The translations under genes and the position numbers were made by a program. Of a stretch of 64,000 bases of DNA, positions 57,658-64,000 are shown piece by piece. How positions within the stretch are numbered: the first letter of the stretch is position 1; each line of letters begins with the position of its first letter. Source of the stretch: Nitrosovibrio sp. Nv6 (lineage in GTDB: Bacteria; Pseudomonadota; Gammaproteobacteria; Burkholderiales; Nitrosomonadaceae); the NCBI RefSeq assembly GCF_900110495.1, contig NZ_FODX01000003.1, positions 1-64,000 of the forward strand, in the 5' to 3' direction. The notes under the pieces are model-generated. The model did not search any database and was not told the DNA's origin. It saw nothing but the letters and a program-made list of their open reading frames with translations.

Positions 57658-57827
57658 CGCTGCGGCACCGTTTACAGGGCAAGCATTTTTATCAATATCC
57701 CGTCCGGGGACGAACGGGTTAATTTGCACAACTGCAAAACCGAAGCAGAACTGGCAGCTCAACTTTTCGGTTTTCAGATATAGCCTTATTTCTTTTACGT
57801 TCATCTATCGCCATACAGCTAAACAGC

Positions 57828-58241
57828 ATGAATTTCCAGCGCGGCAGACAAAAAGAAGAACCCGAAATCAATCTGGTGCCAATGATCGACGTATTGCTGG
57901 TAATTCTGATTTTTCTCATGATTACCACCACTTACTCGAAATTCTCCGAACTGGAAATCAGTCTGCCACAGGCTACATCCGACAAGCCCAGTGAGCGTCC
58001 GAATATCATCGATATCTCGATAAGCGCCGCCGGGAACTATACAGTCAACCGTACAGCCGTCGAATCCAGTACCGAACGGCTTAGTGAGGAATTACGTGCA
58101 GCAGCAGGCGACCGGCCCGACCCGGTAATCGTCATCAATGCGGATGCGCAGGCCACACACCAGTCCGTTATAACTGTGATGGAGGCCGCACGGCTGGCGG
58201 GATACAATCACATCACTTTCACAACCGAGAACCCCAGGTAG
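57828..58241 (+). CDS. Second ExbD/TolR-type proton channel subunit
   Basis: This is a 137-residue ExbD/TolR protein with EPEINLVPMIDVLLVILIFLMITTTYSKFSELEIS carrying the proton-binding Asp in the membrane helix, and a periplasmic domain ending DAQATHQSVITVMEAARLAGYNHITF. It follows the second exbB after a 170-bp gap, which is wide for such a pair and holds no gene. It lacks a neighbouring TonB. Confidence 0.93.
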   Translation: MNFQRGRQKEEPEINLVPMIDVLLVILIFLMITTTYSKFSELEISLPQATSDKPSERPNIIDISISAAGNYTVNRTAVESSTERLSEELRAAAGDRPDPVIVINADAQATHQSVITVMEAARLAGYNHITFTTENPR

Positions 58242-58474
58242 AGCTCCCGCTAGCAATATTTGCGCGCCAGTTTCATCCAGATAAGGGATCAGGCGGTGCG
58301 GGGCGAAGTACAACAATTCTGTAACCGCGGGAAGCAAGCGATAGAATGGAGGCATGGGAAGCAAATTCTGCGCTTACGGGAGTTACATCAGCGGTTTGCA
58401 TCATAATGTCTGCTGCCGGTTTGCGCGAAGCAGGACTATGGATTGAAATAACGTATAAAAGCTGAGGAAAACTT

Positions 58475-58654
58475 ATGGATTCGAAATTGCTCGATATTTT
58501 GGTGTGCCCCCTGTGCAAGGCGCCGCTACTTTACAGGAAATCCGAAAATGAACTGATCTGCAAGGGGGATCGGCTGGCTTTCCCAATCCGGGATGGTATT
58601 CCCGTAATGCTGGAAGACGAAGCGCGAAGGCTGCCAGTGGAAGAAGAAATTTAG
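58475..58654 (+). CDS. Trm112 family protein
   Basis: This short gene (59 residues) encodes a Trm112/YcaR-type protein, [20 protein letters not shown], with the CPLC pair, a third Cys in [25 protein letters not shown] and the family C-terminus. Trm112 proteins activate methyltransferases in eukaryotes; the bacterial role is less clear. GAGG lies 8 bases before the ATG. In many betaproteobacteria lpxK lies between exbD and this gene and kdsB after it. Here a 233-bp gap without a gene precedes it and an ADP-ribosylglycohydrolase follows. Confidence 0.93.
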   Translation: MDSKLLDILVCPLCKAPLLYRKSENELICKGDRLAFPIRDGIPVMLEDEARRLPVEEEI

Positions 58655-58736
58655 TCTCAAAAGCAGTTTCGTAAAAGTATTTGACCAGGTAATGTAAACC
58701 AACTGACTGCCTCTGCGGCAGGAAAGGAATTTGAAA

Positions 58737-59690
58737 ATGAAGAACGCAAATACCGCTGCCGTTCTTGGCGCACTTGTCGCCGATTCCGCCGCGCTGGGTC
58801 TGCATTGGCTTTACGATCAAACGCGCATTGCAGAGATTGAAGCAGTCAAAGGATTAGCTTTTCTTCAGCCCGAGGCAGTCCACTATGCTGAAAAAAGAGG
58901 CTACCTCGCGCATGGTCGAAAAGCGCCCGGTGAGTCCACCGGCTATGGTGAGGTTTGCTTATTGATGCTGAAGCACCTGGCAAAGCACGGCAACTTCAAC
59001 CGCATTGAGTATCAGACCGAATACCGCGCACACTTTGGGCCTGGTGGAGAATTTATCGGTTACATCGACTCCCCTACCCGCCTGACATTGCGCAAATTGC
59101 TGTTCCTTGAACCCGCCGAGTTTCCAGCCGTATCAGGCGCGGATGACGACCAGCATCCGGCTCTGTCAGCGCTTCCGGCACTCGTCGCAACGCATGGCGG
59201 GACCTTGGAAGACCTGATGAAGCGTACCGAGGAAGTGGTGCGCGTGACAAATAACAATGAACTGGCAGTCGCCGCTGCACAATGTTCCTCCGCGGCATTG
59301 TTCAAGCTGCTGAACGGCATTCCCATGACGCAGGCTTTGACGGATGCATTGCCATTTGCGGGAAACACGCTTCAACCGCTGCTGGAACAGGCCTTGGCCA
59401 TGCCAAAACTGGATGGCGTTGCGGCTGCCGAGCGTTTTGGCCTTGCTTGTCATGTCACGGAAGGCTTGCCGGTTATTTTTCATATTGCGCAACAAGCAAC
59501 CGACTATCGTACGGCAGTCGAATCCAATATACGTGCCGGGGGAGATAGCTGCGGCCGCGCAATCATGCTGGGCGCGATGGCCGCCGCACATAGAGCGATG
59601 CAGGACAATTCTGAATTTCCTGTTCCGCTATCGTGGTTGGGACGATACCGGAATCTGGCCGCAGCTGCCGACGCATGCACAGCGCTTTGA
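58737..59690 (+). CDS. ADP-ribosylglycohydrolase-like protein with altered metal site
   Basis: The fold is that of the DraG/ARH family (317 residues, all-helical), with GALVADSAALGLHWLYD at residues 11-27 and IRAGGDSCGRAIMLGAMAAAHRAM near residue 265. In ordinary family members the N-terminal part carries TDDT-type and the C-terminal part GGDTD-type metal ligands. Here the first is replaced by PGESTGYGEVCLLML (residues 64-78), and the second has GGDS followed by Cys-Gly-Arg instead of a second Asp. Activity on ADP-ribose is therefore doubtful, and it resembles the crystallin-J1-like branch. The ATG at 58737 has AAAGGA at a good distance. It is 82 bp after the Trm112 gene. Confidence 0.85.
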   Translation: MKNANTAAVLGALVADSAALGLHWLYDQTRIAEIEAVKGLAFLQPEAVHYAEKRGYLAHGRKAPGESTGYGEVCLLMLKHLAKHGNFNRIEYQTEYRAHFGPGGEFIGYIDSPTRLTLRKLLFLEPAEFPAVSGADDDQHPALSALPALVATHGGTLEDLMKRTEEVVRVTNNNELAVAAAQCSSAALFKLLNGIPMTQALTDALPFAGNTLQPLLEQALAMPKLDGVAAAERFGLACHVTEGLPVIFHIAQQATDYRTAVESNIRAGGDSCGRAIMLGAMAAAHRAMQDNSEFPVPLSWLGRYRNLAAAADACTAL

Positions 59691-59782
59691 TTATATCCTC
59701 GTCTACCAGAGCGCCCCGGCTTCAGACTTGCATACCGCAGATTCGATCACTTTAAGCATCGCGGGCCAGAGACCATGATCCA

Positions 59783-60010
59783 TCATTTCTTCTTCATGTA
59801 AAACGTGAATTCTCCAGCTGCTTCCAACAAAGAGAGCAACTCGTTGCCCGTCTGATCGGCAAAGACCTGAAAGTCGATCACCGAGCCGGGATCGGTCGCC
59901 ATAATTTTCAATACTTGCCCGGTCGTCATGTCCATCAGGGATTTTTTGGTGCGCAGAATAGGCAAGGGACAGTTCAAGCCCCGCACGTCCAGCTCTTTAT
60001 CGCAATTCAT
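59783..60010 (-). CDS. TusA-type sulphurtransferase
   Basis: This is a 75-residue TusA/SirA-like protein that passes persulphide sulphur for tRNA thiolation or other thiolation. The catalytic Cys is in DVRGLNCPLPILRTKKSL, followed by GQVLKIMATDPGSVIDFQVF, and the fold is complete. The ATG at 60010 has GGAGG seven bases before it; an ATG at 60025 also opens the frame but sits before that site. It converges with the glycohydrolase gene, 92 bp apart. Confidence 0.93.
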   Translation of the reverse strand: MNCDKELDVRGLNCPLPILRTKKSLMDMTTGQVLKIMATDPGSVIDFQVFADQTGNELLSLLEAAGEFTFYMKKK

Positions 60011-60361
60011 GGGTTTTCCTCCCATTCCTGATCAATGCGCAGTTATCATGTCTGCCGCGAATGCGGCAAGTGAATTTCCGGAATGGATTTATATCCTGCA
60101 AGAAACTCAAACAGGAAACTGACAAGCAACTATTTATTGCAGAGCGAAGAATTGTGTCTGTTACGTTAATGTTGATAGTCATCGGGCCTGAAAAATGAGG
60201 AAAATCGGCGGAGGATATTAAAGATGAGTTAGCATATTGTGCTATTTCTATTTCCATCGCATGTCCTTTCGAGTTCAAAGGCAACGGTGAAAGATAATAC
60301 CATCATGCTGTTTTGATTGAGACCCATTACAGGTCCTTAAATTATTACCGGTTGCATTATT
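60011..60361. other. Intergenic region between tusA and argJ
   Basis: This 351-bp divergent gap holds the tusA and argJ promoters. The argJ side is A/T rich (60300-60355). I see no gene or operator that I can name. Confidence 0.35.
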
Positions 60362-61600
60362 ATGCCAGTCAACTTCACACCTCCACTACCCGAGCAACTG
60401 CTGCCAATAAAAGGCGTCGCCCTGGGCACTGCCGAAGCTGGCATAAAAAAACCGGACCGCAAGGACCTGCTTGTGATCACTTTGGATGAATGTACAAAGG
60501 TCGCCGGCGTTTTTACACGAAACGATTTCTGTGCCGCGCCCGTAATAGTCGCTAAAGAACATCTTTTGAGTCTCAACTCGTTATGTTCAATCCGTGCATT
60601 GGTGGTGAATACCGGTAATGCCAATGCAGGCACAGGCGAAGGAGGAATTACGAGCGCTCGCGCTACTTGCGCCGAACTGGCGCGATTGCTCGGTTGTAAC
60701 ACCCACCAGGTGCTGCCATTTTCGACCGGGGTGATTATGGAACCCCTTCCGCTGGAAAGGATTATTGCCGGGTTACCCGCAGCGGTAGCCGACCTCAAGA
60801 CGGATAACTGGTTTGCTGCCTCGCAGGCAATCATGACAACCGATATCGTATCCAAGGCGGCATCGAAGCAGGTTTCTCTCAATGGCGCAACCGCGACCAT
60901 TACCGGCATTGCCAAGGGCTCGGGGATGATTCATCCAAATATGGCGACAATGTTGAGTTATATCGCAACCGATGCCGCCTTGAGTCAGCCGCTGCTGGAA
61001 GAAATCGTGCGATACGCAGCAGAAAATTCGTTTAACCGCATCACAGTGGACGGCGATACGTCAACGAATGACGCTTTCATTGTGATCGGAACGGGCCGTG
61101 CCGGCAATTCAGCAATCACGGATAACGAAAGCGCTGAATTTGCCCAGCTGCGAGATGCAATAACCGAGGTTGCGGCGCAGCTTGCACAAGCTATCATACG
61201 CGACGGGGAAGGCGCGACCAAGTTCATCACCATACAGGTCGAAGGCGGCAAGACACGGGATGAATGCCTTAAGGTTGCGTACGCCATTGCACATTCACCG
61301 CTGGTTAAAACCGCTTTTTTCGCATCTGATCCAAATCTTGGCCGAATACTCGCAGCCATTGGTTATGCGGGCATAGAGAGGCTTGATGTCAACAGATTGC
61401 GACTCTATCTGGATAATGTGCTGGTCGCAGAAAAGGGTGGCAGGGCTGAGGGCTACCTGGAACAGGATGGCCAGCGGGTGATGAAGCAACCTGAAATCAC
61501 CGTGCGCGTCGTCCTGAACAGAGGGCACGCATCCACCACAGTTTGGACATGTGATCTGTCCTACGATTACGTGAAGATTAATGCGGATTACCGAAGCTAA
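60362..61600 (+). CDS. argJ: Bifunctional ornithine acetyltransferase/N-acetylglutamate synthase
   Basis: ArgJ recycles the acetyl group from acetylornithine to glutamate; bifunctional forms also use acetyl-CoA. The 412-residue precursor self-cleaves before the catalytic Thr in [16 protein letters not shown]. Other conserved parts are [39 protein letters not shown] and the ending [13 protein letters not shown]. Together with argD, argF and argG it completes most of the cyclic arginine route. The start is ATG at 60362. Confidence 0.96.
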   Translation: MPVNFTPPLPEQLLPIKGVALGTAEAGIKKPDRKDLLVITLDECTKVAGVFTRNDFCAAPVIVAKEHLLSLNSLCSIRALVVNTGNANAGTGEGGITSARATCAELARLLGCNTHQVLPFSTGVIMEPLPLERIIAGLPAAVADLKTDNWFAASQAIMTTDIVSKAASKQVSLNGATATITGIAKGSGMIHPNMATMLSYIATDAALSQPLLEEIVRYAAENSFNRITVDGDTSTNDAFIVIGTGRAGNSAITDNESAEFAQLRDAITEVAAQLAQAIIRDGEGATKFITIQVEGGKTRDECLKVAYAIAHSPLVKTAFFASDPNLGRILAAIGYAGIERLDVNRLRLYLDNVLVAEKGGRAEGYLEQDGQRVMKQPEITVRVVLNRGHASTTVWTCDLSYDYVKINADYRS

Positions 61601-61663
61601 CCCAAGGAACCTTCAGCAGGACACCCGGAAGCGCTATAAGCAGCAAACGCAACAGCAGCGGTT

Positions 61664-61691
61664 GCGAGTTGCGCACCAACGCGCAACTCGC
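61664..61691. terminator. Hairpin pair between argJ and the EF-hand gene
   Basis: GCGAGTTGCGC (61664-61674) and GCGCAACTCGC (61681-61691) form a perfect 11-bp stem with a 6-base loop. An overlapping smaller stem CGCAAC/GTTGCG (61648-61653 and 61661-61666) would compete with it, and a further GCGCAAC lies at 61731-61737. There is no T-run. Confidence 0.45.
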
Positions 61692-61752
61692 CTGATTCAA
61701 CACAAGGCCCAGCTTATTAAATCAGTTGGCGCAACCGCTGACCAGTGTTTTC

Positions 61753-62283
61753 TTACTGACCCATGGGCCTCATGTGAGGCAGGTCGCGATCTACTGTTTC
61801 GCCCGCTCCGTATTCGCGCTCACGATACACGTCCACGCCGCCACGATCACCACGATCACCCGAACCATATCTGTCACCGGACCGATGCCGGTCGCCGTGG
61901 CCATGCTTCTTTCTCATCTTGCTTGCCTCGTCCTTATCGATATACCCATCCATATTGGTATCCATCCGTTCGAACATTGTTTCAGCATGGCGCGCATGTT
62001 CATCCTTGCTGACTCGACCATCATTGTCGGTATCCGCCATGGACATTCCACATCGGCCCTCGCCGTACTTCTTGTCGCCCTTCTTTTCGCCGTACCCATC
62101 CTTCTTGTCGCCATATGGGTCCTTGTCGTGATAATGAGACTCGGCCACCATGTAACCTTTATCCAGGGATTGCGCAGTGAAGGGGTTCTCGGCCGCGGAC
62201 GCAATCGATGCAGTACCGAAGGTTGCGGCAACAGCGGATCCTATGGCGAGAGAAATAATTGATTTTTTACTGGGCATATTCAT
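61753..62283 (-). CDS. Secreted EF-hand protein with HvfA/BufA-like leader
   Basis: The 176-residue product has a signal peptide (about residues 1-30, ending ASA-AEN), then NPFTAQSLDKGYMVAESHYHDKD, and one cysteine in YGEGRCGMS (Cys78). Two canonical EF-hand loops follow: DTDNDGRVSKDE at 84-95 and DTNMDGYIDKDE at 108-119. The tail is rich in Gly-Asp-Arg, His and Tyr. The leader and the NPF...GYMVA / GEGxCG elements resemble, as I recall them, HvfA-type precursors whose EGKCG units are modified by MNIO (DUF692) enzymes. No DUF692 or DUF2063 gene is nearby. GGAG is eight bases before the ATG at 62283. Calcium binding is likely; the rest is inference. Confidence 0.78.
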   Translation of the reverse strand: MNMPSKKSIISLAIGSAVAATFGTASIASAAENPFTAQSLDKGYMVAESHYHDKDPYGDKKDGYGEKKGDKKYGEGRCGMSMADTDNDGRVSKDEHARHAETMFERMDTNMDGYIDKDEASKMRKKHGHGDRHRSGDRYGSGDRGDRGGVDVYREREYGAGETVDRDLPHMRPMGQ

Positions 62284-62680
62284 GATGTCTTCTCCTAAAT
62301 GTTTTGCTTCATTTAAAGGAAACCTCCGGGAAAGCACGCACTAACCAATCGCCGCGTCCCAACAAAGATTCTATCTTCCTTGTTTCTATTTATTACAGTC
62401 TGTTACGATAGGAACCCAAACCGCAGCACCTCGCATACGCTTAACGTAACACGCCAAATTGTGACGTTTTCAGCTGAGCGGTTCCGTTCGATAGCACACA
62501 TAATGACGCGCACTTGGGCGCTACCAATCCAGGCTCTGTAGTCATCGCCGCTAATAGCAGAGGATCGAAAAGGCGAAACACCGATAGGAATAAACTGTAT
62601 TGCCGGGGCGATGCGATTACCAGCGCAGGCCTTTATGGTCGGCCTCCGTTTGTTGCAATACGATATTAGAATGGGTACTC
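62284..62680. other. Intergenic region upstream of the DUF815 ATPase gene
   Basis: This 397-bp divergent gap holds the promoters of the EF-hand gene (minus) and the ATPase gene (plus). The frame of the latter is open from 62600 but without protein-like content before 62681. I see no clear operator or RNA. Confidence 0.35.
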
Positions 62681-63586
62681 ATGAAAGATTGGGACAAGCT
62701 ATATGATCGCACCGAAACATTACTTTCCCGTATGGAGGAGTTGCTCGCGGTTGGCCAGCCCGAGCCTGACTGGAACGCAGCTAAAGCTTTCCGCTGGCGA
62801 AAAAGCGGCGGTACCGGCTTTATTCAGCCTGTCATCCACGCTCATCACATTGCGTTCGACGCCTTGCAGGGTATCGAACGGCAAAAAAAACTCATAGATC
62901 AGAATACGCATCAGTTTGTACGAGGCCATCCCGCCAACAATGTGCTACTTACGGGCGCGCGTGGAACAGGAAAGTCATCGTTAGTGAAGGCAATGCTGAA
63001 CAAGTATGCGGCAATGGGACTACGTTTAATAGAAGTGGAAAAGCATCATCTCACCGATTTGCACGACATCGTCGAAAAGATACACCGGCGTCCGGAACGC
63101 TTCATTCTGTATTGTGACGACCTCTCGTTCGAGGCTGGCGAGCCTGGCTACAAGGCATTAAAGGTAGTACTCGACGGTTCCATCGCCACGGCTTCTGAAA
63201 ACGTCCTTGTCTATGCGACTTCCAATCGCCGCCATCTGATACCCGAATCCATGCGGGACAATCTGGACGCAAGGCATATAGGAGAAGAAATCCACCCCAG
63301 TGAAGCGGTCGAGGAAAAAATTTCGTTATCGGAACGTTTCGGACTGTGGGTATCGTTCTACCCATTCGATCAGGAGCAATACCTGACTATTCTTGAGCAT
63401 TGGCTGACCTATTTCGGTTTGGAAAAAACGGCTCCTTCAATACGTGAAGCGGCGCTGCAGTGGGCGCTGGCACGCGGATCCCGAAGCGGACGCGTAGCGT
63501 GGCAGTTTGCACGAGACTGGGCGGGAAAACAGAAAACAGATGGAACGGATGGAATAGACGGGAAAAAGTGGCAATGGGAGCCGTAA
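62681..63586 (+). CDS. DUF815 AAA-type ATPase
   Basis: This 301-residue ATPase of the DUF815 family has a Walker A loop in LLTGARGTGKSSLVKAML, a Walker B segment in FILYCDDLSFEAG, a sensor segment VYATSNRRHLIPESMRDN, and an arginine-rich end (GSRSGRVAWQFARDW). The role of the family is not defined. The ATG at 62681 (MKDWDKLYDRTETLLSRMEELL) begins the conserved part. A Nudix gene follows 15 bp later, a common pair in betaproteobacteria. Confidence 0.93.
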   Translation: MKDWDKLYDRTETLLSRMEELLAVGQPEPDWNAAKAFRWRKSGGTGFIQPVIHAHHIAFDALQGIERQKKLIDQNTHQFVRGHPANNVLLTGARGTGKSSLVKAMLNKYAAMGLRLIEVEKHHLTDLHDIVEKIHRRPERFILYCDDLSFEAGEPGYKALKVVLDGSIATASENVLVYATSNRRHLIPESMRDNLDARHIGEEIHPSEAVEEKISLSERFGLWVSFYPFDQEQYLTILEHWLTYFGLEKTAPSIREAALQWALARGSRSGRVAWQFARDWAGKQKTDGTDGIDGKKWQWEP

Positions 63587-63601
63587 ATAATTCCGTTCGG
63601 C

Positions 63602-64000
63602 ATGTTTCATCCCTCCGACATCGTTGAAGTCGCTGCCGGGGTCATCACCCGGCCCGACGGCGCTTTTCTTCTGGCGCGCCGGCCCCAAGGCAAGCCCTAT
63701 GCGGGCTACTGGGAGTTTCCGGGCGGGAAGGTGACCCCCGATGAGCCACTGCTACATGCGCTCAGACGCGAGTTGCTGGAAGAACTGGGTATATATGTCG
63801 AGCATGCCTATCCCTGGATCACTCGCACGTTTACCTATCCGCACGCCACCGTACGCCTCTGCTTTTATCGTGTCGTAGAATGGCATGGCGATCCACAGCC
63901 TTGTGAAGACCAAGAGTTGTCATGGCAATTTGCAAACAATACCGGCGTTGAACCGATGCTGCCGGCGAACGCACCTGTCTTGCGCGCACTCGATCTGCCA
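63602..64000 (+). CDS. Nudix hydrolase, MutT-like (partial, cut by window end)
   Basis: This is the N-terminal 133 codons of a MutT-like Nudix hydrolase, probably removing oxidised dGTP. The Nudix box is intact from GGKVTPDEPLLHALRRELLEELGI, with the GX5EX7REUXEEXGU pattern, preceded by VAAGVITRPDGAFLLARRP. The frame is open to the last base and the end is missing. In betaproteobacteria the full-length protein often continues into a thiamine-phosphate-synthase-like domain, which cannot be judged here. The ATG at 63602 lacks a strong ribosome binding site. Confidence 0.88.
   Translation, partial: MFHPSDIVEVAAGVITRPDGAFLLARRPQGKPYAGYWEFPGGKVTPDEPLLHALRRELLEELGIYVEHAYPWITRTFTYPHATVRLCFYRVVEWHGDPQPCEDQELSWQFANNTGVEPMLPANAPVLRALDLP

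Noticed and set aside
61581-62012. Plus-strand frames across the argJ/EF-hand junction
   Set aside because: His/Thr-rich translations are antisense to the EF-hand gene, which has a signal peptide, ribosome binding site and two EF-hand loops.

Overview
The window is a gene-dense, chromosomal, mostly housekeeping stretch of a betaproteobacterium. The neighbourhoods plsX-fabH-fabD-fabG-acpP-fabF-mltG, rluC/rne divergent, glnE/yhdP/nit/tldD, ECF sigma-DUF3619-DUF3106-RDD, rpsT/murJ divergent and exbB-exbD-Trm112 are of betaproteobacterial type. Gene content and protein character suggest Nitrosomonadaceae, most likely a Nitrosospira-like ammonia oxidiser; this is inference, since no amo/hao or rRNA genes are present. 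I see no prophage, CRISPR array, tRNA, rRNA or complete insertion sequence. TTG and GTG starts are frequent.

Layout. 0.5-4.5 kb: a small coiled-coil membrane protein, a CoA-ligase pair (sucCD family, with malate-CoA ligase-like features) and a CitE/malyl-CoA-lyase-like protein. 4.8-12.3 kb: minus-strand fatty-acid/phospholipid cluster with mltG, rpmF and yceD. 12.5-21.5 kb: Maf/YceF, RsmI-like methyltransferase, SppA, RluC, RNase E, a low-molecular-weight tyrosine phosphatase and phosphomannomutase. 21.5-32.4 kb: zinc-finger protein, IlvE, GlnE, YhdP, nitrilase, TldD. 32.5-38.1 kb: RDD/DUF3106/DUF3619/ECF sigma, then divergently a thioredoxin-like protein, TonB-ExbB-ExbD and a truncated FecR. 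38-45.5 kb: glutamine amidotransferase, YajQ, argG/argF/argD and an Orn/Lys/Arg decarboxylase. 45.6-56.3 kb: NfeD/slipin, S20, MurJ, MlaA, HtpX, DsbB, RNA methyltransferase, DUF423, XseA. 56.3-64 kb: a DnaA-box cluster, a structured inverted-repeat element, a second ExbB/ExbD pair, Trm112, an atypical ADP-ribosylglycohydrolase, TusA, ArgJ, an HvfA-like EF-hand protein, a DUF815 ATPase and a Nudix hydrolase cut by the window end.

Functionally the window covers membrane lipid and envelope building (Fab, PlsX, MltG, MurJ, MlaA, YhdP, HtpX, SppA, DsbB), arginine synthesis and onward use (ArgJ, ArgD, ArgF, ArgG, decarboxylase), nitrogen control (GlnE), RNA maturation (RNase E, RluC, RsmI-like, RlmL-like) and TonB-energised uptake. 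The observations most worth following are the serine-cycle-like CoA ligase/lyase module, the three DnaA boxes beside xseA, the 412-bp inverted-repeat element placed directly in front of the second exbB, the ADP-ribosylglycohydrolase lacking its metal motifs, and the orphan HvfA-like secreted protein fused to EF-hands.
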